Positions 1 to 9,004 of a stretch of DNA of 64,000 bases are shown here, piece after piece; positions within the stretch are counted from its first letter, which is position 1, and every line of letters begins with the position of its first letter. The DNA is taken from contig JAGCYV010000075.1 in assembly GCA_017960605.1 (NCBI GenBank), forward strand, positions 1 through 64,000, written 5' to 3'. The notes under the pieces were generated by a model. It was not told the DNA's origin and made no database searches. It was given only the letters and a program-made list of their open reading frames with translations. Source of the DNA: Bacteroidales bacterium (GTDB lineage: Bacteria; Bacteroidota; Bacteroidia; Bacteroidales; P3). A program made the position numbers and the translations under genes.

Positions 1-2
1 AC

Positions 3-206
3 TACCTGTGTTGCAAGGAGATGAAATATAAAGTTGTAGAGGACGGAGAGGTGTGGTATACAAACGACTACGAGGAGACGGTGCGCGGTTTCAGCTGGTC
101 TATCTGTATGGCTCGCGATGGCCAATCCCCCCACGGCTTCACCTGTGAGATATTCGACAATAAAAGCGGTGAGTTAATGCATCGCGAAGAATATAAAGGT
201 TTTTAG
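3..206 (+). CDS. 3' end of an unknown protein (partial)
   Basis: The frame ending at 206 is open to the left edge of the window, so this may be the tail of a longer gene. An ATG lies at 21, but the purine-rich AAGGAG directly abuts it, too close for a normal ribosome site. The visible 67 residues are hydrophilic, rich in Glu, Tyr and Trp, and end in EEYKGF; no signal peptide or membrane segment is seen. I recognise no family. It may equally be a 61-residue small protein starting at 21. It lies upstream of, and on the same strand as, the KAP NTPase gene, but that gene has its own promoter. Confidence 0.4.
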   Translation, partial: YLCCKEMKYKVVEDGEVWYTNDYEETVRGFSWSICMARDGQSPHGFTCEIFDNKSGELMHREEYKGF

Positions 207-208
207 GT

Positions 209-236
209 AGTGTCGGGATATCAAGGAGTGTCGGGA
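209..236 (+). repeat. Direct repeat upstream of the KAP NTPase promoter
   Basis: AGTGTCGGGA occurs at 209-218 and again at 227-236, an 18-bp register, ending 13 bp before the -33 element of the following promoter. The position would suit an activator site, but this is inference from location only. Confidence 0.35.
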
Positions 237-249
237 AGTTCAAATATAT

Positions 250-280
250 TTTGCTGAATCGGCAAAAAGTCGTACCTTTG
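250..280 (+). promoter_or_regulatory. Promoter of the KAP NTPase gene
   Basis: TTTG at 250-253, a 19-bp spacer and TACCTTTG at 273-280 match the Bacteroidota housekeeping promoter (TTTG, about 19-21 bp, TAnnTTTG). The start codon is 49 bp downstream. Confidence 0.8.
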
Positions 281-329
281 CACTTGAAATATTTTTATTG
301 TTGGCAAAGAATTAAAGATAGAGCGAAAT

Positions 330-2120
330 ATGATTTCAAGCATTATCGACGTACCGCGTCAGCATGACCAGAACGACCTGTTCGGCATCAATGTATATCA
401 GGATGCGCTGATAGATTTTGTAAAGCACACCGACACGCCCATCACTATCGCCTTGCAGGGCGAGTGGGGTAGTGGCAAGACGTCGCTGATGAACCTGCTG
501 CGGTGGAACCTCTGTGACAACGAGGATGCCGAACTTGATGAGGCAACCGGCAGCCATGTGCCGGCACCGTTCTATCCGATATGGATCAACACCTGGCAGT
601 ACTCGCTGATGAAGTCGCCCAACCAGGCCATCATGAGCATCCTCGACGGCATCATCAACCAGATAGGAGCCCTCAACCCCAGCGATCAGCGGTGGAACGA
701 CAGCAAGAAGAAAATAGGCAAGCTGTTTAAGAAGATGGCCAAAGTGGGTACACAGGTGGCCGTTTCTGCCGCCGGCTTTGACGGAGGTGCGGTAGCTGAA
801 CTCTTCGAGGGTGAGGAGTCGCCGCAGAGCGACATCAGCCAGCTCAAGGACGAGATAGAGTCTCTGATAGCCGACGCCCTAGAGCATAACCCGGCGAAGA
901 AAGGCTTCACCTTCTACATCGACGACCTCGACCGCATCGACCCGCCGGTGGCTGTGGAGATATTGGAGCTGCTGAAGAACATCTTCGACCTGAAGCATTG
1001 CGTCTTCATCCTGGCCATCGACTACGATGTGGTCATCAAAGGCCTCAAGCCCAAATTCGGTGAGCTCACGGACAAGAACGAACGTGAGTTCCGCTCGTTC
1101 TTCGACAAGATTATCCAGTTGCCCTTCTCCATGCCTGTGGCGTCGTACAATATCGACACCTTCCTGGTAGATGCGCTGAAGCAGATAGAATTCTTCTCGG
1201 ACAAAGAGTTGGAAGACCCCACAACGGCCGCCAACCTGTCGGAGATAGCGCGACTGTCGGTCGGCTGTAACCCACGCTCACTGAAGCGTCTTACCAACAC
1301 CTTGTCGCTGATATCCATCATCAACCGCCGCCTTGCCGAAGGCGAAGAGACGTCGGGACAGAACAAGATTCTCAATTTTGCCCTTGTCTGCACGCAGATT
1401 GCCTATCCCTATATCTACAACCAGCTGACGGAAGAGCCCGACTTCAAGCAATGGAACGACAAGATTGCCTCCAAGCTGAAACTGCGCCCCCTCACCGAGG
1501 AAGAGCGCAGGACATTGGATGCTTCCGATGAGTTTGACGAGGAATGGGAGAAAGTAACCTTCCGCATGTGCCAGAAGGAGACCTACCTGAGCATGCGCGC
1601 ATTCCAGGTGTCGGGCCTGTTGAACAAGATGGCCGAATTAGTTGACAAGAAAGCCGACCTGGGCGAGGTGGTTGCCGCCACACTCGAGATGTCGGCAGTG
1701 ACAAACCTCAAAGCTTTCGACACGCCCCAACAGGCGCAGACATACAACCGCCAATACTGGGTGGAGCGGAGCAATGAAGCCAATATTGTCCTTGCAGAAA
1801 AGTTGATTGAAGCATTCAATTCAGCCACAGAGTTCACCTACCAATACAAATACAACAAAACCAATTTGGGCTTAAGGATGAACGGATCGGCCACGAACTA
1901 TATGTCTGTTGTGCCTCGCCGTCGCGATGTTACAATATGGATCAAAGTTGACTGCACAGACGAAGTGGACAGTATCCTGGCTGGGAGATTTGGTGGACGG
2001 AATCACGACAGCGGATGGTATTCCATGAGTCTCAAGAACCAGCTGGACAAGAACGACGAGAACCTTGAGGCACTTAAGCCGGTGTTTGCCCAAGCTGAGA
2101 AGGAGTATTTCAAGAAATAA
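330..2120 (+). CDS. KAP family P-loop NTPase
   Basis: A 596-residue cytoplasmic NTPase of the STAND/KAP type. Walker A is GEWGSGKTS (residues 44-52), and Walker B with its KAP-typical acidic cluster is YIDDLDRIDP (about 195-204). Many KAP proteins carry a transmembrane insertion between these motifs; I see none here, and that region instead holds an Ala/Gly-rich stretch (about 150-170). The last 100 residues (NYMSVVPRRRDVTIWIKV onward) resemble DUF5655-like binding domains, which is a weak pattern match. Known KAP proteins include the plasmid phage-exclusion protein PifA and eukaryotic Kidins220, so a role in defence or membrane signalling is possible but unproved. The gene has its own promoter and terminator, so it acts alone. 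Confidence 0.85.
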   Translation: MISSIIDVPRQHDQNDLFGINVYQDALIDFVKHTDTPITIALQGEWGSGKTSLMNLLRWNLCDNEDAELDEATGSHVPAPFYPIWINTWQYSLMKSPNQAIMSILDGIINQIGALNPSDQRWNDSKKKIGKLFKKMAKVGTQVAVSAAGFDGGAVAELFEGEESPQSDISQLKDEIESLIADALEHNPAKKGFTFYIDDLDRIDPPVAVEILELLKNIFDLKHCVFILAIDYDVVIKGLKPKFGELTDKNEREFRSFFDKIIQLPFSMPVASYNIDTFLVDALKQIEFFSDKELEDPTTAANLSEIARLSVGCNPRSLKRLTNTLSLISIINRRLAEGEETSGQNKILNFALVCTQIAYPYIYNQLTEEPDFKQWNDKIASKLKLRPLTEEERRTLDASDEFDEEWEKVTFRMCQKETYLSMRAFQVSGLLNKMAELVDKKADLGEVVAATLEMSAVTNLKAFDTPQQAQTYNRQYWVERSNEANIVLAEKLIEAFNSATEFTYQYKYNKTNLGLRMNGSATNYMSVVPRRRDVTIWIKVDCTDEVDSILAGRFGGRNHDSGWYSMSLKNQLDKNDENLEALKPVFAQAEKEYFKK

Positions 2121-2254
2121 TCCTTTGACGGATAAAAACGAACATCCTCAGACGATCAAAGGCAAAACCGAACTCCGCAAAGAATCCGGTTCCTTGATAA
2201 GGACGATGTAACGGGAACCTATCGGCCATACCGATGGGGATATCGGCATACTGA

Positions 2255-2290
2255 GGGCGCACTATTTCATATAGGGGATGCGCCCTTCTT
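2255..2290 (+). terminator. Possible terminator of the KAP NTPase gene
   Basis: GGGCGCA (2255-2261) pairs with TGCGCCC (2279-2285), with an inner CTAT/ATAG pairing, followed by TTCTT. The U-tract is poor, so confidence is moderate. Confidence 0.4.
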
Positions 2291-2306
2291 AATGGCTTAT
2301 AGTCAT

Positions 2307-2340
2307 AAAAAAAGGACTGCCCGGAGAACCCGGGCAATCC
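2307..2340 (-). terminator. Rho-independent terminator of rpsO
   Basis: On the minus strand an 11-bp stem (GGATTGCCCGG with CCGGGCAGTCC; 2314-2324 and 2330-2340) is followed by seven T. It lies 60 bp beyond the rpsO stop. Confidence 0.85.
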
Positions 2341-2400
2341 CAACCATAACCAAATAAATATGAAAAACTATTTTCTTGTTGAAGGCAACTTGCTGCGCGG

Positions 2401-2670
2401 TTACTTACGCAGGCCAAGCTGTTTGACGATGGCACGATAGCGCTCGATGTCTTTCTCTTTGAGATAGTCGAGCATCTTGCGACGCTTACCGACGAGCATG
2501 ACGAGGGCGCGCTCGGAGACTTGGTCTTTCTTGTGCTGCTTCATCAAATCGGTGAGGTGCTGGATACGATAGGTGAAGAGAGCTATCTGTCCTTCGGTGC
2601 TTCCAGTATCTTTTGCGGACTTACCGTACTGGGCGAAGATTTCTTCTTTCTTTTCTTTTGTCAGATACAT
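2401..2670 (-). CDS. rpsO: 30S ribosomal protein S15
   Basis: At 89 residues it has the standard length of S15, a primary 16S rRNA binder of the small-subunit platform. The family pattern is clear: GSTEGQIALFTYRIQHLTDL in the first half, and KRRKMLDYLKEKDIERY followed by a final IVKQLGL in the second. It is a single-gene unit with a well-formed promoter 50 bp upstream and a strong terminator downstream. In other bacteria S15 represses its own mRNA translation; I could not identify a specific fold for that here. Confidence 0.97.
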   Translation of the reverse strand: MYLTKEKKEEIFAQYGKSAKDTGSTEGQIALFTYRIQHLTDLMKQHKKDQVSERALVMLVGKRRKMLDYLKEKDIERYRAIVKQLGLRK

Positions 2671-2719
2671 AACGTGTTACGCTGTTTTTATTCTCTTATT
2701 TTCGTTCTCGAATCGGCTG

Positions 2720-2750
2720 CAAAATTACGACTATTTTCAAAACTGGCAAA
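2720..2750 (-). promoter_or_regulatory. Promoter of rpsO
   Basis: On the minus strand TTTG (2747-2750), a 19-bp spacer and TAATTTTG (2720-2727) match the Bacteroidota consensus. Confidence 0.8.
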
Positions 2751-2804
2751 ATATTTTTCTCTTTTTGTGTACATTTAACACTTATTATGAAAGTTCATGC
2801 GCAC

Positions 2805-2838
2805 AAAAAGGGAGGATAGCATATACCATCCCCCCTTT
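2805..2838 (-). terminator. Terminator of the adhesin operon
   Basis: On the minus strand AAGGGGGGAT pairs imperfectly with ATCCTCCCTT across a short loop and runs into TTTTTG. It lies about 20 bp past the adhesin stop codon. Confidence 0.6.
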
Positions 2839-2857
2839 AAGAAGAATCCGCAAAGAC

Positions 2858-5800
2858 TTATCTGACAACGAGTTTACGAACCGAAGTCCAGCTGTCGGTC
2901 TGCACGCGTACGAAATAGGTACCGGCAGCCAAAGCGCTGACATCGAAGTCAAGTCTCGAACTCTGAACGTCGAATTCGAACATCTGACGACCGTCAATGC
3001 TGAGGACATCCACCCGTGCACAGCCTTCAAAGTCGCTGATACGCAGGGCGACTCGGTCAGATGCGGGATTGGGTTGCAAGACAAACTTCATCTCTTCGCC
3101 CTGCACCTCATCAATTCCAACAAAGCGGGCTGTGGTCGCACTGCTCCAGGCGCTGTTCCAGTCGTCGGCACAGATGGCACGGACAAGGAAGGCGTAGGTT
3201 GTACCCTCAGCATCCTTGGTTCCGGAGTAGGGAGCTGTGACGGCACCCAGTCCCGTGATAGTGGCGCTGGGAGAGGTGACAACCATATAGCCCAACTGCT
3301 GGTTGATGTCGAATCCGGCAAAGCCCCAGCAGACATACCACTTGGTGTTGCGTTCACCGGCAGTCCAAGTCAGATTCACATCGGAGCCATTGACAATGGT
3401 GGCGTTCAGGTTGGAGACCGGCTGGCAAATGTTGTTGAAGACAATCTCCTGGCTAAACTCTCCGGGCACATGGTTGCCGGAACCGCAGTAGGCACTGACG
3501 GCAGCATGATAGGTGCCGCCCGAAGGCAAACCACTGAGGGTAGCAGGATTCGTGGTGACATCTTGGAGGAAATCCACTTCGTCATTCCATACATGGAGCA
3601 GCCACATGGAACCCGCCACAGCGCCGTCGGTCCAGCTGAAGGTGGCACTATGTGCATCCACGGAACTGACCGTAAGGTTGGTAGGTATAGAACACATCGT
3701 ATCAGTGACAGCCGTGCACTCCACCCAATCGGAGTAGAACATGGCCACTTCGTCGCACACACGGCGCAGACGGATATCGAAGCTGGTAATGCTCGCCATA
3801 TCCTCGAGACGGAAGCTGTGGGCATTTGAGATGATGACCGACGAGCCCCAAGTACTGGCTGCACTCTCCTTAAATTGGAGTTCGACGGTGGCACCTTCGT
3901 TGTACCACTCGACATCGATAGTGGTAGCTGTAGCGGAGACCCGACTCAGCACGGGTTCGTTGCAAACCGGATTGCAGCTGTAGAACTTCAGGTCGGGCAC
4001 CACCGACGTGGCAACCTTGTTGGCCGCACTCAGCATGTTGGCATTCGTAAGGCTGAACGACGTATTGTTGCTGCCACAAAAAACCTTGTTGCCCGTCGCC
4101 TGATGAGCACCGAAGATGACAGTGTCCGAATATTCAGTGCTGGCGCTCCTGACACCCACCACCAGATTGTCCGATCCGTTCCACTGGAAGGGGGTATCAA
4201 GCACCAGAGTGTTCCATCCAGTATGGAGGTTGAATGTTCCGTCAAAGACCTGGGTAAAGGTCGTGTCGTACAGGAAGGCGGTCAAAGTGCTGGCACTGGT
4301 GTGAGCCATATAGACCTGGCAATTGTTGAGGTCGGTGGTACCAATGATATTATCCACATAGAAAGCAAAACCGTTGATGTCGGTCATACCGGCCAATCGG
4401 GCACTATCGACAATAATCTCATCATACACATAGTTCTTCGCCGCGTTGAAGGGAGCCATCGTGCTGACGGTATCGACATCCGTGCTAACATGGTTAAGTT
4501 TCTCCATACGGTCGCCGCAGATGTCGGTAATGAAGCGAACCACATCGCTGTATTCACTCTGCTCGAAGTCTCCGCACAAAGAGGCCACACGCACCTCATA
4601 TTCGGTCAGCATCTCCAGAGGAATCAGCACAACGGTGTCGTTGTTCTCCACGGTGCGGGCATTCCACGACCATTGGCCGACGGGGCGATACTGCACCTTG
4701 TAGGCTTGGGCTGTGCCAGTCCATGCCACAGTGGCGGTACGGTCGGTAACGTCACGCACGGTTACATTGGTGGGAGGCAGACAGGTGGTAACACCTTTCA
4801 CCTCGACATTGTCGAGATAAACACCATAACTGTTGCCATTGGGATTGCCCACAATGGCCACCTGATAGTTGGCGGCACCTTGCGAGGCAGGCAACTCCAC
4901 ATAGCGTTTCTTCCAGCTGTTGACAACCGAAGTGTCGATGGTGGCAGCAAGCGTCCATGGACCACTGACACCGGCTCGGTAGTAAATCGAGAGGGTCGGA
5001 GCATTGTAATTGCTGTAGGCCGTATGGCTGGCGAGCATGTAGTGGTATAACGACACCTCGGCGTTTCCGGTCATCCCGGTGAAATCGAAGGTGGGAAGCA
5101 CCAACTTGACCTCGGCGGTCTGATTGCCGCCAAGATTGAGCATATGACCACCGCTGTAGGCATGCACCGTATTGTTGTAATCGCCACCGGTAGTAGCCAC
5201 CTTCCATTCCAGGTTCGGCACATCGCTCGTCTGCCAAATACACGGCATCGAGTCGGCTTCAAATTCGGTAAACCACGGCGTATCCTCTGTAACGGCGATA
5301 GCGCTGCAAATAGTGGTGAAGGGACGGACTGCTTTGTATCGGCTCTGTCCGTCGGTGCCGCCACAGTTGGCCCGCACCCAGGCATGGTAGGTGGTCGCCG
5401 GAGCCAGACCGGTAAGCGTCACAAGGGTGCTGTTACTGACGGTCATGCTGTCGGTAGCACCCTGTATGCTGGCGGCCGTACCCCAAAGCACCGTGTAACT
5501 CGTGCGGTTGTACCCATCCACGATAGCCAGTTCGGCACTGTTGGGGGTCACGTTGTTTACATTAACAGCTGTCAGAGCGCGGCAGGCAGGAAGAGGCATC
5601 ACCGTGATGTCGTCAACATAGACAGGACTATAGTTTCCGCCCGCGAGCGAACGGATAAAGATATATCCATCGGCTCCGTTATAACTGTCGAAATCAACCG
5701 TAAACAACTCATAGGCATCGGCTCCCGGTGTAATGGTCTGCACCACGGTGTAGGTGTTGGTGTCGGCAGGGTTCACCGCCACTCCTATCTCGAGTGCGGG

Positions 5801-8800
5801 AACATAATAATATTCTGACACATCATACATGGCATAAAAGTCCAGGCTCAGGGTATTGACAGCAGGTGCCATCTTGGGCAGCACCAGACGGTCGCGATAC
5901 GATAGGAAATACATGCTCCACATGCCACCGTGAGCAGAAGAGGCGTTGTTCAGACAGTACGGATAATAGTAATCCCAAGAATAGTTCGTTGCACGGTACC
6001 AGCACATTTCCGTCGTAGGATCGGCGGTGGTGGCGGTGAACCACTCGAAATTCTCCACAAAGGGCAGTCCATACTCTCCGCAGAGCGTGGTGGCCACAGC
6101 GGTGCGTCCCAGTGCGGTGTCGGCACACACGGTGCTCACACGGAAGACATATTCGGTGGCGGCCATGAGGCCCGTCACAGTGTAGCTTGTCGTAGATACA
6201 GCGGCATCGGCCAACTGCCACGTCGTGGAGTCTGCCACGCGGTATTCCACCTTCCATGTGGTCTCGTCGGCACCGGCCATCCAAGTCAGAGTCGCACTGT
6301 GGGTGTCGGGTGTAGCCACAACGTGTGTGGGAGGTACGCAGTCGGTAGAGAAGCAGGAGGATGTGAATATAATCGTGGTGCGGAACTTGCCTGCATAACT
6401 CAACGAAGCCTGCGCAGGATTGTAGATGGCATAGTCCGTGTAGCCGTAGAGCGACATGGTGTCGGTCGTATTGGTCTTGCGGAACGAACGGCCTGACTCA
6501 TAGCTGCCGGTAATGTCGTTGATGGTCAGCGTGATGTTCTTGCCCGCAGGCACCGCGAAAACGCTGTCAAACACCACCTCATTCCATCCCTGCGCGAACG
6601 AAACCGTGCCATGGAAGTAGCGGCTGCTGTCGTTGGTGGGCTGATAGTCGCTCGTCGAGCTATAATGCGACAACGCCGTGCTGTCCAAATAGACATCCCA
6701 CGTGCGGTTAGGCGTAGTGTTGCTGCTGGTCATATAAAACTTGAATCCATAAATGGAATCGACACCTTCCAGTTCGTTGGCTGTGAATATCTGCTGGGAG
6801 AGGCTATAATTGTAATACAAATAGGCAGGGATATAACTGGTGGTACTGGTACCCGTACCCACCCTCAAATCGCCACCCACAATGCACCCAGTGGAGAAGG
6901 TAATCTCGAGGGTGTCGATACCTGGACAATCGAGCGCCAACTGCACACTGTAGTCAGTGCGCTCATTCAAGCCGCCGATGATATAGCTGCGTTCTGTTCC
7001 GCCAAGGGTGATGCTCATGGTGGAGCTGTCGCTCAAATCGGTCACTATCAAAGTGAAGCCTGCAGCCTCACCCATGGAATTGTCATAACTCCATACAACA
7101 TCGGCATAGTTGCCCCCCACATCGGTCGTCGCAAAACCGTATGGCGTGGTGCAATCGGGCAACTCCTCGCAACTCACATAGAACTTGAAACCTTCGGCGG
7201 CATAATACGATTCATCCGCAATGGAGTACCAAATGGTAATGGCACCCACTTCCGAAGTAATGTCTATGTTGTTGACATCCGTCGAGTTTATGTTGGCCAG
7301 CAAGGTGCCGTTGGTGTCGGTACCGGCGAAGATGCGCATCTTGTTGGGATAATAGCTGCTATAGTAGCTGTTGAGGTGGGCATATCCGCGGATGCGGACC
7401 GTGTTGTCCGTACCGGTGGGCATCAGCACGACCGTCTGCGAGAAGCCGGGCGTGCAGGAGGCACTAAAGCCGCCGTCGCTCACCACATTGATGCCGCATG
7501 AGGTAATGGTATCCACCGCATGGAGCGTATCGAGCTGATAGGTGTTCGGCAAGGCGCTGACCGGACCCACCCAGTAGCCGTGCTCATTTCCGCACACCGT
7601 ACGCACATAGAAGTCGTACATCATCGAGTCGTCCAAGCCGGTGACAGTCGTCGTAGTGCTGCTGGCGGCGACGAAGGTGGAGGCGGTGTCGGGGTCGAAG
7701 CCCTGCGCTCCGCGGACAATCTGCCACTGCGTTCCCACAGCATCGTTCCACGTGAGGGTCACCTGACCCGATACCGGGGTGCTGGCGGGCACCTCGGCCA
7801 AGCCCGTAGGCAGCGGACAGTTGATTATCTGTCGGATGGTGATATTATCGACATACATGGGATAATTAGCCAGCGACGGGGCGCAACGGAAGACCACCCA
7901 GATGCTGTCGGTGGTGGTCACCGTGTCGAAACTCACGGTGAACTGTTCCCAAACATAGTCATAGTTATCCTCATCATAGGTTGTAGGGCCTGCCGTTCCC
8001 ACCAGATGGAACACAGCCGCATTCGTGTCGTTGGTGGTCACATAGCCCACCTGCACGGCCTCCTCGCCTTTCACCCACATCACCACTTCCACCGCATTGG
8101 CGGCCACGGGCATCTTGGGGCTCATCACTGATGTGGCATGGGGAGTCGGCGAATAATAATCGCCATTGTTGCCGGCCAGAAGCAATCCATTACCTTGGTT
8201 TATCCCGTAATAGCTCATCACCGTCGGGAAGGTGCCATAATAATCATAGTTCACCGTCTCAAAGCGGTTCCAGCACGAGGGAATGGTTTCGCCACTCTCG
8301 AAGTCCTCCACGATGGGTAGCGACATCAGACCGCAAGCAGTGCGGAAGGTGAAGGTGCTAAATACCGAGGTATCGCCGCCGCCACAGTCGGAATAGACAA
8401 AGAAGTGATAGACCGTGTTGGCCTGCAGTCCAGTCAGTTCTACCGAATCCGCCGTAGCCATCTGCCAGGCACCCGTGGGGGTGCTGTAAGTGCCATAGGT
8501 ATAATACCACGTAGTGGCGCTGCCCATCTCCGTCCAAGCTACAGTGGCCGACGAAGAGGTCAGGCTGCTGGCGGCAAGGTTAGACGGTGAGGGGCATGAC
8601 GGACACGGAGCCACCGTGTAACTGAAGCCCGTTGCATCTCCTTGACCCGAGCAGAGCGTCGAACCCAGCGAATCGGTCACCATGAAGCTATTCTCAGTCG
8701 GATATGAATAGCCCCCCCCCACAACATAGGTAATCTGAACAGGGCCATCCTCGGTACAGATGCGCACCGTATCGACTTGGGAATAACCATCGCTGATAGT

Positions 8801-8989
8801 CAGTGTGGCCAGCGTGGTGTTGTTCTGGGCAACTGTCAGCGTGTTGCCGTTCCAACCGTCGCCGTAGGTGTCGGCAAGAGCAAACACCAAATAGCAGTTG
8901 GTACCGCCACCTGTACACTGCGCCTGCGCCCGACCGCCGATGGCCGTCAGGGCGAATATCATTGCAAATAAGGCAAATATCTTTTTCAT
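2858..8989 (-). CDS. Giant T9SS-secreted adhesin-like protein with Fn3 repeats
   Basis: A 2,043-residue cell-surface or secreted protein. The start is set at 8989 rather than the ATG at 8995 because AGGAGGA on the minus strand sits 6 bp before 8989 but only 1 bp before 8995. Residues 1-24 are a signal peptide ending GRAQAQ. The body alternates fibronectin-III-like modules (for example ATVAWTE, ATLTWMAG, ATFSWTDG) with at least three MAM/cleaved-adhesin-like modules that end in the pattern YVDNIT / YVDDIT / YLDNVE (about residues 230-395, 1050-1200 and 1310-1460). The last 75 residues form a T9SS type A sorting domain (QPNPASDRVALRI ... GTYFVRVQT ... KLVVR). Nearest known relatives in layout are Porphyromonas-type adhesin domains; the ligand cannot be read from sequence. 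A nine-G tract lies in codons 90-93. Confidence 0.88.
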   Translation of the reverse strand: MKKIFALFAMIFALTAIGGRAQAQCTGGGTNCYLVFALADTYGDGWNGNTLTVAQNNTTLATLTISDGYSQVDTVRICTEDGPVQITYVVGGGYSYPTENSFMVTDSLGSTLCSGQGDATGFSYTVAPCPSCPSPSNLAASSLTSSSATVAWTEMGSATTWYYTYGTYSTPTGAWQMATADSVELTGLQANTVYHFFVYSDCGGGDTSVFSTFTFRTACGLMSLPIVEDFESGETIPSCWNRFETVNYDYYGTFPTVMSYYGINQGNGLLLAGNNGDYYSPTPHATSVMSPKMPVAANAVEVVMWVKGEEAVQVGYVTTNDTNAAVFHLVGTAGPTTYDEDNYDYVWEQFTVSFDTVTTTDSIWVVFRCAPSLANYPMYVDNITIRQIINCPLPTGLAEVPASTPVSGQVTLTWNDAVGTQWQIVRGAQGFDPDTASTFVAASSTTTTVTGLDDSMMYDFYVRTVCGNEHGYWVGPVSALPNTYQLDTLHAVDTITSCGINVVSDGGFSASCTPGFSQTVVLMPTGTDNTVRIRGYAHLNSYYSSYYPNKMRIFAGTDTNGTLLANINSTDVNNIDITSEVGAITIWYSIADESYYAAEGFKFYVSCEELPDCTTPYGFATTDVGGNYADVVWSYDNSMGEAAGFTLIVTDLSDSSTMSITLGGTERSYIIGGLNERTDYSVQLALDCPGIDTLEITFSTGCIVGGDLRVGTGTSTTSYIPAYLYYNYSLSQQIFTANELEGVDSIYGFKFYMTSSNTTPNRTWDVYLDSTALSHYSSTSDYQPTNDSSRYFHGTVSFAQGWNEVVFDSVFAVPAGKNITLTINDITGSYESGRSFRKTNTTDTMSLYGYTDYAIYNPAQASLSYAGKFRTTIIFTSSCFSTDCVPPTHVVATPDTHSATLTWMAGADETTWKVEYRVADSTTWQLADAAVSTTSYTVTGLMAATEYVFRVSTVCADTALGRTAVATTLCGEYGLPFVENFEWFTATTADPTTEMCWYRATNYSWDYYYPYCLNNASSAHGGMWSMYFLSYRDRLVLPKMAPAVNTLSLDFYAMYDVSEYYYVPALEIGVAVNPADTNTYTVVQTITPGADAYELFTVDFDSYNGADGYIFIRSLAGGNYSPVYVDDITVMPLPACRALTAVNVNNVTPNSAELAIVDGYNRTSYTVLWGTAASIQGATDSMTVSNSTLVTLTGLAPATTYHAWVRANCGGTDGQSRYKAVRPFTTICSAIAVTEDTPWFTEFEADSMPCIWQTSDVPNLEWKVATTGGDYNNTVHAYSGGHMLNLGGNQTAEVKLVLPTFDFTGMTGNAEVSLYHYMLASHTAYSNYNAPTLSIYYRAGVSGPWTLAATIDTSVVNSWKKRYVELPASQGAANYQVAIVGNPNGNSYGVYLDNVEVKGVTTCLPPTNVTVRDVTDRTATVAWTGTAQAYKVQYRPVGQWSWNARTVENNDTVVLIPLEMLTEYEVRVASLCGDFEQSEYSDVVRFITDICGDRMEKLNHVSTDVDTVSTMAPFNAAKNYVYDEIIVDSARLAGMTDINGFAFYVDNIIGTTDLNNCQVYMAHTSASTLTAFLYDTTFTQVFDGTFNLHTGWNTLVLDTPFQWNGSDNLVVGVRSASTEYSDTVIFGAHQATGNKVFCGSNNTSFSLTNANMLSAANKVATSVVPDLKFYSCNPVCNEPVLSRVSATATTIDVEWYNEGATVELQFKESAASTWGSSVIISNAHSFRLEDMASITSFDIRLRRVCDEVAMFYSDWVECTAVTDTMCSIPTNLTVSSVDAHSATFSWTDGAVAGSMWLLHVWNDEVDFLQDVTTNPATLSGLPSGGTYHAAVSAYCGSGNHVPGEFSQEIVFNNICQPVSNLNATIVNGSDVNLTWTAGERNTKWYVCWGFAGFDINQQLGYMVVTSPSATITGLGAVTAPYSGTKDAEGTTYAFLVRAICADDWNSAWSSATTARFVGIDEVQGEEMKFVLQPNPASDRVALRISDFEGCARVDVLSIDGRQMFEFDVQSSRLDFDVSALAAGTYFVRVQTDSWTSVRKLVVR
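8712..8720 (-). repeat. Nine-G homopolymer inside the adhesin gene
   Basis: Nine consecutive C on the plus strand (G on the coding strand) encode Gly91-Gly93 shortly after the signal peptide. As written the frame is intact. Confidence 0.9.
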
Positions 8990-9004
8990 AGTCATTCCTC
9001 CTGT

